NCBI GenBank assembly: GCA_028281265.1
Contig: JANQKE010000146.1
Span: 1 to 43,406 of the forward strand
Origin: Alphaproteobacteria bacterium
GTDB lineage: Bacteria; Pseudomonadota; Alphaproteobacteria; DSM-16000; Inquilinaceae
DNA length: 43,406 nucleotides
Direction: 5' to 3'
Made by a program: the position numbers and the translations under genes
Notes under the pieces: model-generated
Told to the model about the DNA's origin: nothing
The model's input: the letters and a program-made list of their open reading frames with translations, nothing else
Database searches by the model: none
Part shown: one piece after another, positions 1 through 11,664 of the stretch
Numbering within the stretch: position 1 is the stretch's first letter
Layout of the letters: each line of letters begins with the position of its first letter

Positions 1-21
1 TCGTCGAATAGGCCCCGGCAT
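1..21 (-). CDS. Start of a gene running off the left edge (partial)
   Basis: Seven codons (MPGPIRR) run off the window edge on the minus strand. They are preceded by a near-perfect Shine-Dalgarno sequence, AGGAGGAAGGAC, directly before the ATG at 21, which is why I call a gene here. It lies 73 bp downstream of hprK on the same strand. In many alphaproteobacteria hprK is followed by rapZ, a P-loop RNase adapter protein, so rapZ is the natural guess, but seven residues cannot prove it. Confidence 0.5.
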
Positions 22-94
22 GTCCTTCCTCCTCGCTCCTGGCATCAGGGCCCATCCCCCTCGGCAGATCGGCCCGATAGTCCCTGAAAACGCT

Positions 95-577
95 CTAGAC
101 TCTCTCCAGCGCCGCCAGAATCCGGGCAGCGAAACACGGGTCCGGCCAGGCCATACGGACGAGCGGCACCGGACAACCGACCAGGATCGCCGTCTCCGGC
201 TCAGGGATCCTGTCCGACGACTCGACCGTTTCAGGCGGAACCATATCGACAGCCAGCGCCACCGTCACCGGGGCACGATAGGGTGTCCGCACGATGCCCA
301 GGCCGCGCACCTCGATCAGACCAGCCAAGGATGCGGGCGGCAGGGCCAGCGGTCCGGTGCCGGCGGGCAGGAGCAGCACCCGGTCGTCTGCGACTAGCCG
401 GGCGTCGGCCGCCTGGATCAACGCCAGCGCGGCCGACGATTTGCCCACGGCCGAGGGACCGCGCAGCAGCACGCCCCGCCAGCACGGCGTCCCGCGGCCC
501 CCCGTCGGCGGCAGGGCCACGCAACTGGCATGGACCGGCGGAACCGAACCCGGTACGGCGGCATCGTTCGGCGTCAC
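95..577 (-). CDS. hprK: HPr kinase/phosphorylase, short alphaproteobacterial form
   Basis: 160-residue P-loop protein related to the catalytic domain of HPr kinase/phosphorylase, which phosphorylates and dephosphorylates a serine of HPr in the regulatory PTS. The Walker A motif GPSAVGKS is at residues 40-47, followed by VADDRVLLL, and the family's GLIEVRGLGI stretch comes later. It lacks the N-terminal domain of Firmicutes enzymes, as is usual in alphaproteobacteria, where it belongs to a regulatory rather than sugar-uptake PTS. The GTG start overlaps the stop of the upstream gene (GTGA), so translation is probably coupled. The usual upstream chvI/chvG two-component genes are absent and a secreted-protein gene takes their place. 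Confidence 0.85.
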   Translation of the reverse strand: MTPNDAAVPGSVPPVHASCVALPPTGGRGTPCWRGVLLRGPSAVGKSSAALALIQAADARLVADDRVLLLPAGTGPLALPPASLAGLIEVRGLGIVRTPYRAPVTVALAVDMVPPETVESSDRIPEPETAILVGCPVPLVRMAWPDPCFAARILAALERV

Positions 578-2001
578 TGGCCTTCGGCCACCGTCAGCTC
601 GTAACCCGACGGCGTGCCGAACGCGTAGACCCGGACGATCAGATCGCCCCCGTCGCCCTCGATCGTGACGCTGTCGGCCTCGGTTTCGAAGTTGAACGAG
701 CCCGACAGATAGGTGTTGGCGGCGTCATAGACTTCGAGATCCAGATCGGTCTCGAACGGCTGCAGCGTGATCGTCACCGGACCCGGCCCGCTCGGGGTGA
801 TCCGGAAATAGTCGTCGCTGTCGTCGGGGCCGACGAACTCGGTGACCGTTACCGGGCCGGCTCCGGCCAGCGCGATCGGCATCGCCGCCTCGGCCGTGTT
901 GCCGGCGGTGTCGTCCGGGCCGGCATCCTGATCGGCCTGTGTCTCTGCGGTATCGGTCCCGCCGACGGTCTCGACCGACAGGGTGAAGGCGGACGCCCCG
1001 CTGAACGGATACACGAAGACGTAGAAGGTGCCGGCGGCCAGGTCGGCCTCGATCAGCTCGGGATCGGAGCCGCCCGCGGCCGATGATCCGAGCACTGAGC
1101 CGAAATCGTCCAGCAGCTCGACATCGACATCCGATTCCAGACCGGAGAGGCGGACGGCAACGCTGGCATCCGTCGGCACGCGGAAGCGGAACATGTCGCC
1201 GTCATCGGCCAGACCGACGAAGTCGCTGACCTCCAGCCGGCCATCGAGTGCGCCGAGATCGAATGCGGTCTCCAGCGTGTCGCCGGCGATGTCGGGCGGC
1301 GGCGGGTCCGCGGGGAAGGTCTCGACGACGAGATCGTAGAAGCTGTTGCCTTCGAAGACATAGACCTCGATGAAGTATTCGCCCGGGCCGACGACCGCTT
1401 CCATGAACTCGTCGGACGATCCGCCGGCCAGGCTCTCGGCCAGATAGTTTCCGTCGGGATCGATCAGCGCGATATCGATATCGCTCGACAGCCCGGTCAT
1501 GGTGATCTGGACCCGGGTCCACGCCTCGACATCGAAAGACCAGACATCGCTGGCGTCCGCCTCGCCGACGCCGCCGCCGACGGTGGCCGGGAATTCGGTG
1601 ATCGGCGTTGCGCTGGCGAAGTCGTTGTCGTCGGTAACGGGGATGGCGTCCGCCGCATCGGTGCCATCGTCCGGCCCCGTCGCCGGGACGTCCGGACCGC
1701 CGATGATCATCGGCGCCAGCACCTCCAGCCACACATACCCGACTTGACCGTCGGGCAGCGCGACGCGGAACCAGTCACCGCCGGCGACCTCCCCGGTGAC
1801 GGTCACCTGCGTGCCGAACGGCAGGGTCGCCAGGAGGTCCGACGTCGCGTCGGGTGCCGTCCGGACATTGGCGGACGCCCAGGTGACGTAGAAGGGCGCG
1901 TCGATGACGAAGGCGATCGGCGGTTCGTCCTGGGCCGACACGGCCAGCGGCAACATCAGACCGGCGGCCAGCACCCCGGCGGCCAGATAGCGGTGGGACA
2001 T
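574..2001 (-). CDS. Secreted SH3-domain protein with three PPC-like repeats
   Basis: 475 residues. An N-terminal signal peptide (about 1-23, ending AVSAQ) is followed by a bacterial SH3-type domain (about 37-96; ANVRTAP...GDWFRVALPDGQVGYVWLEV). Three repeats of about 80-100 residues follow (roughly 127-228, 240-345, 368-472) that resemble bacterial pre-peptidase C-terminal (PPC) beta-sandwich domains: each has D-x-F/W-x-F near its start, a D-x-D-(I/V/L) strand and a closing G-x-(Y/F)-x-(I/V)-x-V-x strand. Linkers are rich in Asp, Gly and Pro. I start at 2001 because the signal peptide begins there and an AGGGAG ribosome site lies just upstream; the open frame further upstream looks non-coding. 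It is probably periplasmic or extracellular, perhaps binding cell wall or glycan. No catalytic domain is seen. It is translationally coupled to hprK. Confidence 0.8.
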   Translation of the reverse strand: MSHRYLAAGVLAAGLMLPLAVSAQDEPPIAFVIDAPFYVTWASANVRTAPDATSDLLATLPFGTQVTVTGEVAGGDWFRVALPDGQVGYVWLEVLAPMIIGGPDVPATGPDDGTDAADAIPVTDDNDFASATPITEFPATVGGGVGEADASDVWSFDVEAWTRVQITMTGLSSDIDIALIDPDGNYLAESLAGGSSDEFMEAVVGPGEYFIEVYVFEGNSFYDLVVETFPADPPPPDIAGDTLETAFDLGALDGRLEVSDFVGLADDGDMFRFRVPTDASVAVRLSGLESDVDVELLDDFGSVLGSSAAGGSDPELIEADLAAGTFYVFVYPFSGASAFTLSVETVGGTDTAETQADQDAGPDDTAGNTAEAAMPIALAGAGPVTVTEFVGPDDSDDYFRITPSGPGPVTITLQPFETDLDLEVYDAANTYLSGSFNFETEADSVTIEGDGGDLIVRVYAFGTPSGYELTVAEGQ

Positions 2002-2238
2002 GGTGGTGGATGCTCCCTGTTGATGGCGACCCCGAGGACCGCGTTTGCGTATCGTCCGTGATCGCGGAACGATCCGTCCGCCGGCCGGTCCGCGGGGGCG
2101 ACGATCCCCACAGCCCCAGCCCGACGACGATCGACGAGAGCTTCCTACCACAGCGCCCGTGGCATCGGCCATGGAGAAGCCATGGCTTATCTGTGGTCTT
2201 GATCGGGCGTCGAGCCGATGTCGGGAGATCCTGCGAAC

Positions 2239-2278
2239 GACACCACCCCCGGAGACGGTGCCTCCGGGGGGTGGTGTC
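2239..2278. other. Long GC-rich hairpin
   Basis: Arms GACACCACCCCCGGAG and CTCCGGGGGGTGGTGTC pair over 16 bp with one bulged G and a loop of about 7 nt. It lies 100 bp downstream of amt and upstream of the SH3/PPC gene. It has no T run on either side, so it may be a second transcript-end hairpin or a repeat element rather than a classic terminator. Confidence 0.5.
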
Positions 2279-2294
2279 ACGAACCGAAATCAAG

Positions 2295-2334
2295 ACCGGG
2301 AGCGGCCGGCGGCGCAGCGCCGGCCGCTCCCGGT
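2295..2334 (-). terminator. Probable rho-independent terminator of glnK-amt
   Basis: Perfect 17-bp stem (2295-2311 with 2318-2334; one arm is ACCGGGAGCGGCCGGCG) and a 6-nt loop, beginning 6 bp after the amt stop codon. On the minus strand it is followed by CTTGATTTCGG, a modest T-containing tail. Position and strength suggest the end of the glnK-amt transcript. Confidence 0.6.
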
Positions 2335-2340
2335 TGGTGG

Positions 2341-3720
<1,380 letters not shown>

Positions 3721-3734
3721 CAGTCCCCTGCTCC

Positions 3735-5687
<1,953 letters not shown>

Positions 5688-5709
5688 ACACCCGAGGTCC
5701 GCGGGGGGC

Positions 5710-6342
5710 TCACGCAGGTGTGGTGAACCGGGCCCGCTCGGCCGTACACGCGTCGCGCACCCAGCAGCCATCCAGATGGTCGTTGACGATGCCGACCGAT
5801 TGCATGAACGCGTACATCGTCGTCGGGCCGACGAAGCTCCATCCGCGCTTCTTGAGGTCCTTGCTCAGCGCCGTCGACGCCGGGGTCTTGGCCAGCGCGG
5901 ACAGCGTGGCCTTGTCGAACCGGGTCGGCCGGTCGGCCGGTGCCGGCTCGAACCGCCAGACATAGGCCGCAATCGAACCGAACTCGGCCGCCAGCTCCAC
6001 CGCCCGGCGGGCATTGTTGATGGTCGATTCGATCTTGCCGCGGTGCCGGACGATCCCGGCATCGGCCAGCAGGCGGGCGACATCGGCCGCATCGAACCCG
6101 GCCACCCGCGCGACGTCGAACCCGGCGAAGCCGGCACGGAAATTCTGCCGCTTGCGCAAGATGGTCAGCCAGCTCAACCCGGACTGAAACCCCTCCAGGC
6201 ACAGCTTTTCGAACAGGCGGGTGTCGTCGGCGACCGGCCGGCCCCATTCCGTGTCGTGATAGTGCCGGTAGTCGGGCAGGCCGCCCTGCCACCAGCAGCG
6301 GCAGCGCCCGTCTTCGCCCCGCTCCAACCCGTCATCGGTCAT
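5710..6342 (-). CDS. tag: DNA-3-methyladenine glycosylase I
   Basis: 210-residue base-excision repair enzyme that removes 3-methyladenine from alkylated DNA. It matches the Tag family throughout: YHDTEWG near residue 28, CLEGFQSGLSW with the catalytic-type Glu at 50, DAGIVRHRGKI, SKDLKKRGWSFVGPTT and the C-terminal NDHLDGC. Zinc ligands of the family are accounted for by C14 or C16, H29, H189 and C193. The start at 6342 follows GGAGACGGAC; an open frame continues upstream but has no family similarity. It converges with the UbiH-like gene, 22 bp apart. Confidence 0.95.
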   Translation of the reverse strand: MTDDGLERGEDGRCRCWWQGGLPDYRHYHDTEWGRPVADDTRLFEKLCLEGFQSGLSWLTILRKRQNFRAGFAGFDVARVAGFDAADVARLLADAGIVRHRGKIESTINNARRAVELAAEFGSIAAYVWRFEPAPADRPTRFDKATLSALAKTPASTALSKDLKKRGWSFVGPTTMYAFMQSVGIVNDHLDGCWVRDACTAERARFTTPA

Positions 6343-6407
6343 GTCCGTCTCCGATCCCGCCCGGAAACGGAACAGATCATGAACGGCCGGATACGTCAAG
6401 GCATGCG

Positions 6408-6480
6408 AGGCTGTCCCCGCACACGCTCGGACGCGCTCGCCACGTCGCGATGCGCCTTGCTCATCGCGACATGGCATAGG
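6408..6480. repeat. Dispersed repeat family 2, copy A
   Basis: Contains the inverted repeat GTCGCGATG (6444-6452) / CATCGCGAC (6462-6470), flanked on the left by GCGAGGCT and a GC-rich stretch ending GCGCTCGCCAC, and on the right by ATGGCATAGG. The same arrangement recurs at 27.2 kb (copy C) and in part at 15.2 kb (copy B). Its edge supplies the last codons and the stop (MSR-stop) of the minus-strand hydrolase. Confidence 0.7.
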
Positions 6481-7240
6481 CTGCGGTGGTGCGACCGCGG
6501 CCATCCGCTCCGGCCTCGACCGCCCGGCCGAAGGCCCGGAACAGGGCGCGGCTGTCCGGGTTCTCCCAGAACCGCCATTCCGGGTGCCATTGCACCGCCA
6601 GCGCGAAGCCCGGTGCATCGGTGACGCGCACCGCTTCGACCTGGCCGTCCTCGGCCACCGCCTCGATCGCCAGACCGTCGCCGACCCGGTCGATCCCTTG
6701 GCTGTGGATCGAGTTGACGGTGGTCTCGACCGTGCCGAACAGCCGCGCCAGCGTCCCATCGACGGTCAGCAGCACCCGATGCGCGGGCCCGTACTGCACC
6801 TCGGCGCCGCCGTCTTCATCGGCGCGATGGTCGAACCGGTCGTCGAGCTCATGGACGTTCTGGTGCAGCGTGCCGCCCCGGGCGACGTTGAGTTCCTGGA
6901 TGCCGCGGCAGATGAACAGCGACGGGATACCCCGGTCGAGCGCCCGGCGGATCAGCGGCAGGGTGGTCGAGTCCCGGTCGGGATCGTGGTGGGTCCCCTC
7001 CCGGCTCGCCGGGCCGGCATAGTGATGCGGTTCGACATTCGACGGGCTGCCGGTGAGCAGGAGCCCGTCCAGCCGGTCGAGCAGATCATCCGGATCGTAC
7101 CCGTCGCCCAAGGCCGGGACCAGCAGAGGCAGGGCTCCGGCCCCGTCGGCCACCGCCCGGATGTACTTGTCCCCGACGATGTGGAACGGGTGCAGGCCAA
7201 TCTGGCGAGTGCAGCACGGGATGCCGACGACCGGGCGCAT
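6461..7240 (-). CDS. Peptidase C26 / class-I glutamine amidotransferase-like hydrolase (PuuD-like)
   Basis: 259 residues. The family splits gamma-glutamyl amides such as gamma-glutamyl-GABA. The nucleophile elbow FICRGIQELNVARGG places the catalytic Cys at 111. QWHPEW supplies His219 and Glu221 of the triad. The N-terminus MRPVVGIPCCT is typical for the family and the start at 7240 needs no correction. Substrate is not certain: PuuD-type enzymes act in putrescine breakdown, but no other puu genes are nearby. The final codons fall inside repeat copy A, which suggests that the repeat inserted at, or shaped, the 3' end. It probably has its own promoter, since a palindromic repeat separates it from hisA. 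Confidence 0.8.
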   Translation of the reverse strand: MRPVVGIPCCTRQIGLHPFHIVGDKYIRAVADGAGALPLLVPALGDGYDPDDLLDRLDGLLLTGSPSNVEPHHYAGPASREGTHHDPDRDSTTLPLIRRALDRGIPSLFICRGIQELNVARGGTLHQNVHELDDRFDHRADEDGGAEVQYGPAHRVLLTVDGTLARLFGTVETTVNSIHSQGIDRVGDGLAIEAVAEDGQVEAVRVTDAPGFALAVQWHPEWRFWENPDSRALFRAFGRAVEAGADGRGRTTAAYAMSR

Positions 7241-7259
7241 GAGGAACGGCCTCCAACCG

Positions 7260-7348
7260 GATCGAGACTGCCCAGGGCGCAGTCTCGATCAGCTTATCCA
7301 CTTCAAAGCGTTAGAGCATCCTGCGTCCGTTCGGACCCAGGATGCTCT
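7260..7348. repeat. Dispersed palindromic repeat family 1, copy 1 (two hairpins)
   Basis: Hairpin one (7313-7348) pairs AGAGCATCCTGCGTCCG with CGGACCCAGGATGCTCT around a 2-nt loop, with a single mismatch. Hairpin two (7260-7290) pairs GATCGAGACTG with CAGTCTCGATC. The spacer, read on the minus strand, is CTAACGCTTTGAAGTGGATAAG and resembles the spacers at 28.1 and 43.2 kb. It sits between hisA and the PuuD-like gene, touching the hisA stop codon, so it may also end the his transcript. Confidence 0.8.
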
Positions 7349-8080
7349 CTAACCGTCGCCCGCCAGCACCGCCAGCGCCCGGGCCGGGTCCAGTCGGCCG
7401 TCGTACAGCGCCCGGCCGACGATCACCCCGGCGATGCCGGATGCCTCCTCGGCCTTCAGCCGTTGCAGATCGGCCAGGGTGCTGACCCCGCCCGAGGCGA
7501 TCACCGGGGTGGTCAGCGTAAAAGCGAGGTCGGCGGTGCTTTCGACGTTCAGCCCGCCCATCGCCCCGTCCCGGTCGATATCGGTGAAGATGATCGCCGC
7601 CGCCCCGGCATCCTCGAATTTGAGGGCGAGGTCCAGGGAGCGGACGGTACTGGTTTCCGCCCAGCCCTCCACGGCGACGAAGCCGCCGCGGGCATCGATG
7701 CCGATCGCCACCCGCCCGGGGAACGCCGCGCACGCCTCCCGCACCAGGGCCGGATGGCGCAAGGCGACGGTGCCGAGGACGACCCGGGACACGCCGCGGG
7801 ACAGCCAGTGCTCGATGGTGGCGAGATCGCGGATGCCGCCGCCGAGCTGGACCGGCAGGTCGACCCGATCGATCACCGCTTCGACCGCCGCGGCGTTCAC
7901 CGGCTTGCCGGCGAACGCGCCGTTGAGGTCGACGACATGGATCCAGGCGAAGCCTTGGGCCGCGAATGCCGCGGCCTGCTCGGCCGGGTCCAGATTGAAC
8001 ACCGTAGCCCGGTCCATGTCGCCACGGACCAAACGCACGCACTGGCCATCCTTCAGATCGATGGCGGGATACAGGATCAT
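7349..8080 (-). CDS. hisA: Phosphoribosylformimino-AICAR ribotide isomerase (histidine biosynthesis)
   Basis: 243-residue (beta/alpha)8 isomerase that converts ProFAR to PRFAR, fourth step of histidine synthesis. It begins [20 protein letters not shown] with the catalytic Asp8; the second catalytic Asp is D129 in AIGIDARGG. The phosphate-binding motifs [17 protein letters not shown] and ASGGVS are intact. The start at 8080 is fixed by the family N-terminus. Gene order is hisH - GNAT - hisA, with a gap of 41 bp after the GNAT gene. hisF, normally next, is not in the window: hisA is the last gene and runs straight into a palindromic repeat. Confidence 0.96.
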   Translation of the reverse strand: MILYPAIDLKDGQCVRLVRGDMDRATVFNLDPAEQAAAFAAQGFAWIHVVDLNGAFAGKPVNAAAVEAVIDRVDLPVQLGGGIRDLATIEHWLSRGVSRVVLGTVALRHPALVREACAAFPGRVAIGIDARGGFVAVEGWAETSTVRSLDLALKFEDAGAAAIIFTDIDRDGAMGGLNVESTADLAFTLTTPVIASGGVSTLADLQRLKAEEASGIAGVIVGRALYDGRLDPARALAVLAGDG

Positions 8081-8121
8081 AGACGGGTTCTGTCGGAAAG
8101 GGTTGGAGAATAGGGTTCGGT

Positions 8122-8757
8122 TCACTGCGGGGTGGGGGCCCAGGTCACGCTGACGGCAGGATCCAGCACCTTGGCATAGCAATAGCCCCGGACGAAGCGG
8201 CCGCCGACCCGGGCGTAGACCGGATCGATCGCATAGCGGTGATAGCCCATGCTGTCGTACAGGCGGATCGCGGCCTGTTGGGTCTCCCGCACGTCGAGCT
8301 TGAGAACGGCGATCCCCTCGGCCTTGGCGGCGATCTCTACCGTTTCGGTCAGCCGGCGGGCCAGGCCGTAGCCGCGCGCCCAGGGTGCGATGAAGGCGCT
8401 CATCAGTTGGGCGGCGAAGGCTTGCGCCTCGTTGTTGCGGGTCGGCTTGATCAGTTGCGCCGAGCCGGCGATGACCCCGTCGAGCCGGGCGACGAACAGC
8501 CGCCGCACCGGGTTGGCGAGCACCCCCTGCCAGTACCGCTCCAAGGTCTCCCGCGGCGGCATCCGCAGCCAGCCGAAGCCGCCGCCATCCTCGATCGCCT
8601 TCTCCGTCGCATCGCACAGGTCTTCGAGGTCGACCCCTTTGAGGATACTGGCTTCCTCGGTCTGGACTTTGGGCTCCGGCGCTTCGGAGGCCAGCCGTTC
8701 GGCCGGGGTGATATCCTCGAACCGGCTGTCGCCCGGCTTGTCCGGGTCGCCGGTCAT
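8122..8757 (-). CDS. GNAT-family N-acetyltransferase inside the his cluster
   Basis: 211 residues. The first 50 or so are charged and probably flexible; the rest is a GNAT fold with the acetyl-CoA loop RGYGLARRL at about 128-136 and a late [19 protein letters not shown] strand typical of the family. The target is unknown. The start overlaps the end of hisH by four bases (ATGA), so it is translationally coupled to hisH, and hisA follows after 41 bp. A small gene often sits between hisH and hisA in alphaproteobacteria; here that place is taken by this acetyltransferase. Confidence 0.8.
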   Translation of the reverse strand: MTGDPDKPGDSRFEDITPAERLASEAPEPKVQTEEASILKGVDLEDLCDATEKAIEDGGGFGWLRMPPRETLERYWQGVLANPVRRLFVARLDGVIAGSAQLIKPTRNNEAQAFAAQLMSAFIAPWARGYGLARRLTETVEIAAKAEGIAVLKLDVRETQQAAIRLYDSMGYHRYAIDPVYARVGGRFVRGYCYAKVLDPAVSVTWAPTPQ

Positions 8758-9395
8758 GGTCGCCACTCCAGGAAATTGCCGATCAGCGTCAGGCCCGTGC
8801 TTTGGCTCTTCTCCGGATGGAACTGGGTGCCGACGATGTTGTCGCGACCGACGATCGCGGTGACCGGGCCGGCATAATCCACATGTGCCAACACCTGGCC
8901 GGGATCGTCGGCGGTCAGCGCATAGCTGTGGACGAAATAGGCATGGTCCCCTGACCCCAGGCCGGCCAGCACCGGGTGCTCCCGGTCGATGGCGAGCGTG
9001 TTCCAGCCCATATGCGGGATCTTGGCGGTAGGCTCTGCCGGCGTGATCGGCCGGACCTCGCCCGGGATCCAGCCGAAGCCGGGATACCGGCCATGCTCGA
9101 CCCCGGTCGTCGCCATCAACTGCATGCCGACGCAAATCCCGAGAAACGGCCTGCCCTGGGCAATGACCGCCTGTTCGAGCGCAGGGCGCAGACCGGGCAC
9201 GGCCTCCACCCCGGCAAGACAATCGTGGAACGCGCCCACGCCCGGCAGCACCAGCCGGTCGGCGGTGGCCACCCGGTCGGGATCGGCGGTCACCTCGATC
9301 GCCACATCGAGCCCGCGTTCGGCCGCCATACGCTCGAACGCCTTGGCCGCAGACCGAAGATTGCCCGAGCCGTAGTCGATGATCACAAGGGACAT
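8754..9395 (-). CDS. hisH: Imidazole glycerol phosphate synthase, glutaminase subunit
   Basis: 213-residue class-I amidotransferase that feeds ammonia to HisF, making IGP and AICAR from PRFAR. Catalytic Cys88 lies in FLGICVGMQ; His193 and Glu195 are in [16 protein letters not shown] and PHMGWN are family hallmarks. The start at 9395 gives the standard N-terminus [15 protein letters not shown]; the longer open frame reaching 9485 is not conserved in character. The ribosome site is weak. It begins the hisH-GNAT-hisA operon; the partner hisF is missing from the window. Confidence 0.95.
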   Translation of the reverse strand: MSLVIIDYGSGNLRSAAKAFERMAAERGLDVAIEVTADPDRVATADRLVLPGVGAFHDCLAGVEAVPGLRPALEQAVIAQGRPFLGICVGMQLMATTGVEHGRYPGFGWIPGEVRPITPAEPTAKIPHMGWNTLAIDREHPVLAGLGSGDHAYFVHSYALTADDPGQVLAHVDYAGPVTAIVGRDNIVGTQFHPEKSQSTGLTLIGNFLEWRP

Positions 9396-9518
9396 GGAAG
9401 TGGTATGGTCGGTTGCGGGCCGGGATGCAGGCGCGTGCCGCGCCGTAGCATGCAAGGTGCATCCGCCAAGTCCAGCGCAATCCACTCAGACCTTGGCCCT
9501 TCTTTGCGGTTCGGAGGA

Positions 9519-10052
9519 TCAGGTCGGTCGATCCTCGGTCAGCGGCAACCGCACGAACGCTCCGATCAGCCTGTCGACAGCCTCGCCGTTGTCCGACAAG
9601 GGGCACACCACCTGCTCATACTCGATCGTGTCATCGGCCCAGCGCTGAGTGGGGCCGACATAGCGGCCGCGATCCCACTGCAAACGCCCGCTGCGGATGG
9701 CGGCATAAGGGGCCTCGAGCAGGGCGGCGAAGCGATGGTCGGACTGCGGACAGGGCACCGGCCGGCCGGTGCAGTCCACACCGTAGAGGTCGACCAAGGC
9801 CGTCCCGATCAGCCGGTAGACCAGATGTCCGTCCGGCCCGACCGCCATGACGAACAGATGCGGCAGGATCCAGGTCGGCAGATGCTCCGGCAACAGCGCG
9901 TGCCGGCTCGGCAGCCGGTCGGCGAGACGGGTCGCCTGCCAGGCGTCCGCCAAGACCCGGCAGGCCGTACGCCCCTGATCGTCGGCAGATTTAGATAGAC
10001 TTGAGCCCCATGCCCCCAAGATAATCTCCACCGCCCGATTGGGAAAAAACAT
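9519..10052 (-). CDS. PAS_5-type domain protein
   Basis: 177 residues. The central part resembles the PAS_5 family of alphaproteobacteria: LPTWILPHLFVMAVGPDGHLVYRLIGTALVDLYGVDCTGRP is the usual core, with the RLIGT and G-x-D-x-TGR motifs. Such proteins are predicted sensors of unknown ligand, and no output domain is present. I prefer the ATG at 10052 (AAGG 9 bp upstream) over the TTG at 10067. It is transcribed toward hisH from an AT-richer upstream region. Function is not known. Confidence 0.65.
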   Translation of the reverse strand: MFFPNRAVEIILGAWGSSLSKSADDQGRTACRVLADAWQATRLADRLPSRHALLPEHLPTWILPHLFVMAVGPDGHLVYRLIGTALVDLYGVDCTGRPVPCPQSDHRFAALLEAPYAAIRSGRLQWDRGRYVGPTQRWADDTIEYEQVVCPLSDNGEAVDRLIGAFVRLPLTEDRPT

Positions 10053-10342
10053 GTTTACCTTACCCAATCCTTGAGAGGAAAGAAAAGCGAATCTGTCGAA
10101 GTCGACTCAAAGGACGTCCCTAAAACTCTGTGTTCATTTGACGAAAACCGTGAAATCTATGGGGTGAATCAAGTTTCCTTCGACCTGCTCGGATCCCCTT
10201 GGCAAACCATCGGACCGATCCGGACGGCGCCGGCCGCCGACGGCTGCAACCAGATCCGGCGACCGGTGGGCTGTGCCAATCGGCAGCCATGGCATGGCGG
10301 GCCCGTCGGTGACACCCGCCTGCGGGTGGTCCACTTGTCCCG

Positions 10343-10933
10343 TCAGAATCGGCGGTAGACCGTGCGCACCTTGGCGAGGAACCGCTGCAGGCTCTCCGGG
10401 GTCGCGGTGTCCATGTTGTAGTGGCACAGCCAGGAGGCCTCGGCGCGGGGCGCGCAGAGGATCTTCAGGCCGCGGAACAGCATCTTCTTGTTCGGGTGGC
10501 CCATGTAGAACCAGGTGAACCAGGCCGGCGCCCCGGCGGTAGTGACCACCCCGAACTTGGCGATGTTGGCGAGACCCGGGCGGATCGGGCCGCCGCCTTC
10601 GGGCAGATGAAAGGCGACCCCCGGCACCCAGACCCGGTCGAACCAGCCCTTCAGGATCGCCGGCAGACCGTACCACCAGGTCGGGAATACCAGGACCAGA
10701 GCCTCGCACCGGCGTAGCGCCGCCACATGATCCTCGACACCGGCGAGGTTGTCGGGAATGGTGTGGTAGCGGTGCCGTTCCTCGGCTGAGAGGGCTGCGG
10801 CAAACTCCTCCGCATAGAGGTCGCGCATCTCGACCGTATGCCCGGCCTCGGTCAGGCTCTCCACCACGGCGGCGTTGAGGGCGCCGTTGAAGCTTTCCGG
10901 TACCGGGTGGGCATGGATGACCAGAACGCGCAT
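10343..10933 (-). CDS. Flavodoxin-like NAD(P)H oxidoreductase (MdaB/NQO1 type), copy 1
   Basis: 196 residues. The flavodoxin-like fold begins MRVLVIHAHPVPESFNGAL with the FMN/FAD phosphate loop; FPTWWYGLPAILKGWFDRV at about 83-101 is the hallmark of NAD(P)H:quinone reductase-like and modulator-of-drug-activity proteins. It is expected to be a cytoplasmic two-electron reductase of quinones or similar compounds. It is a paralogue of the gene at 11665-12249, with shared motifs over the full length; the two flank a GNAT gene. A 290-bp non-coding stretch separates it from the PAS_5 gene. Confidence 0.8.
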   Translation of the reverse strand: MRVLVIHAHPVPESFNGALNAAVVESLTEAGHTVEMRDLYAEEFAAALSAEERHRYHTIPDNLAGVEDHVAALRRCEALVLVFPTWWYGLPAILKGWFDRVWVPGVAFHLPEGGGPIRPGLANIAKFGVVTTAGAPAWFTWFYMGHPNKKMLFRGLKILCAPRAEASWLCHYNMDTATPESLQRFLAKVRTVYRRF

Positions 10934-11107
10934 GGACAGACTCGCTTCGGATCGAAGGGGATCGGCGGTCGCATAGCCGTTCAGCGGCCACAGGGGTAGG
11001 CGGCCACCGGCCTAGCCGATTACGCTGATCGGCACGCTTACCATGGACACGGCCGGTCGCCGACCGGGACGGGTATTCGGCACACCACGCAGACGGACCG
11101 CCTGGAG

Positions 11108-11656
11108 ATGGATCTCACGCTCCGCGACGCTACGGAACGGGACTTCGGCACGCTGGTCGCCCTGCATGTGCGTAGCTGGCAGGACGCCTATCGCGGCTTG
11201 ATGCCCGACATGTTCCTCGACGACGGGCTGACGGCCAATCGCGAACGGTTCTGGCGGGACAAGTTCGACCAGCGGCAGCCGGCCGACGTGATCCTGATCG
11301 CCGAGGACGGGCAGCCGACGGCGGCCGGGTTGGTGGCGGTGCTGGTCGGACGGTCGGCGCATGACCGTCCGGCCTTCGTCGACAACCTGCACGTCCGGCC
11401 CGGCCTGCGCGGCGGCGGGCTGGGGCGCCGGCTGATGGCGGCCGCGGTGCGGCGGGTCCGGGACCGGGGGTTGGACGGGCTGTCCCTGGAGGTGATCGCC
11501 GGCAACACCCGAGCGGTCGATTTCTACCGCCGGCTGGGCGGCACCGTCAGCCCGGTCCGGACGGTCCAACTGTACGGGTTCGATGTCGACGAGCATGTCG
11601 TCACATGGGACGATCTGGACGCCCTGATCGCGGCCTGCGAGGGGGCCCGCGGCTGA
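11108..11656 (+). CDS. GNAT-family N-acetyltransferase
   Basis: 182 residues, a complete small GNAT protein. The early SWQDAYRGLMP motif is common in this branch, the acetyl-CoA loop is VRPGLRGGGLGRRLM (about 97-110), and the later LEVIAGNTRAVDFYRRLGG is the classic GNAT beta5-alpha4 motif. Substrate is unknown. It is the only plus-strand gene in this neighbourhood, lying between two paralogous flavodoxin-like reductases on the minus strand and converging with one of them across 8 bp. Confidence 0.8.
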   Translation: MDLTLRDATERDFGTLVALHVRSWQDAYRGLMPDMFLDDGLTANRERFWRDKFDQRQPADVILIAEDGQPTAAGLVAVLVGRSAHDRPAFVDNLHVRPGLRGGGLGRRLMAAAVRRVRDRGLDGLSLEVIAGNTRAVDFYRRLGGTVSPVRTVQLYGFDVDEHVVTWDDLDALIAACEGARG

Positions 11657-11664
11657 CCGCCCGG

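Larger units (their letters stand above)
2002..2340. other. Intergenic region between amt and the SH3/PPC gene
   Basis: No gene is seen. The half next to amt holds two strong hairpins described separately (2239-2278 and 2295-2334). The half next to the SH3/PPC gene should hold its promoter on the minus strand. A small inverted repeat GCCATGG/CCATGGC lies near 2168-2186. I see no convincing -35/-10 pair. Confidence 0.5.

Noticed and set aside
2002-2280. N-terminal extension of the SH3/PPC protein up to 2280
   Set aside because: Arg-rich junk-like residues precede a clear signal peptide and ribosome site at 2001.
10071-10358. 95-codon plus-strand frame in the gap before the first flavodoxin-like gene
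   Set aside because: TTG start, no ribosome site, no domain and it runs into the 3' end of the opposite gene; treated as non-coding.
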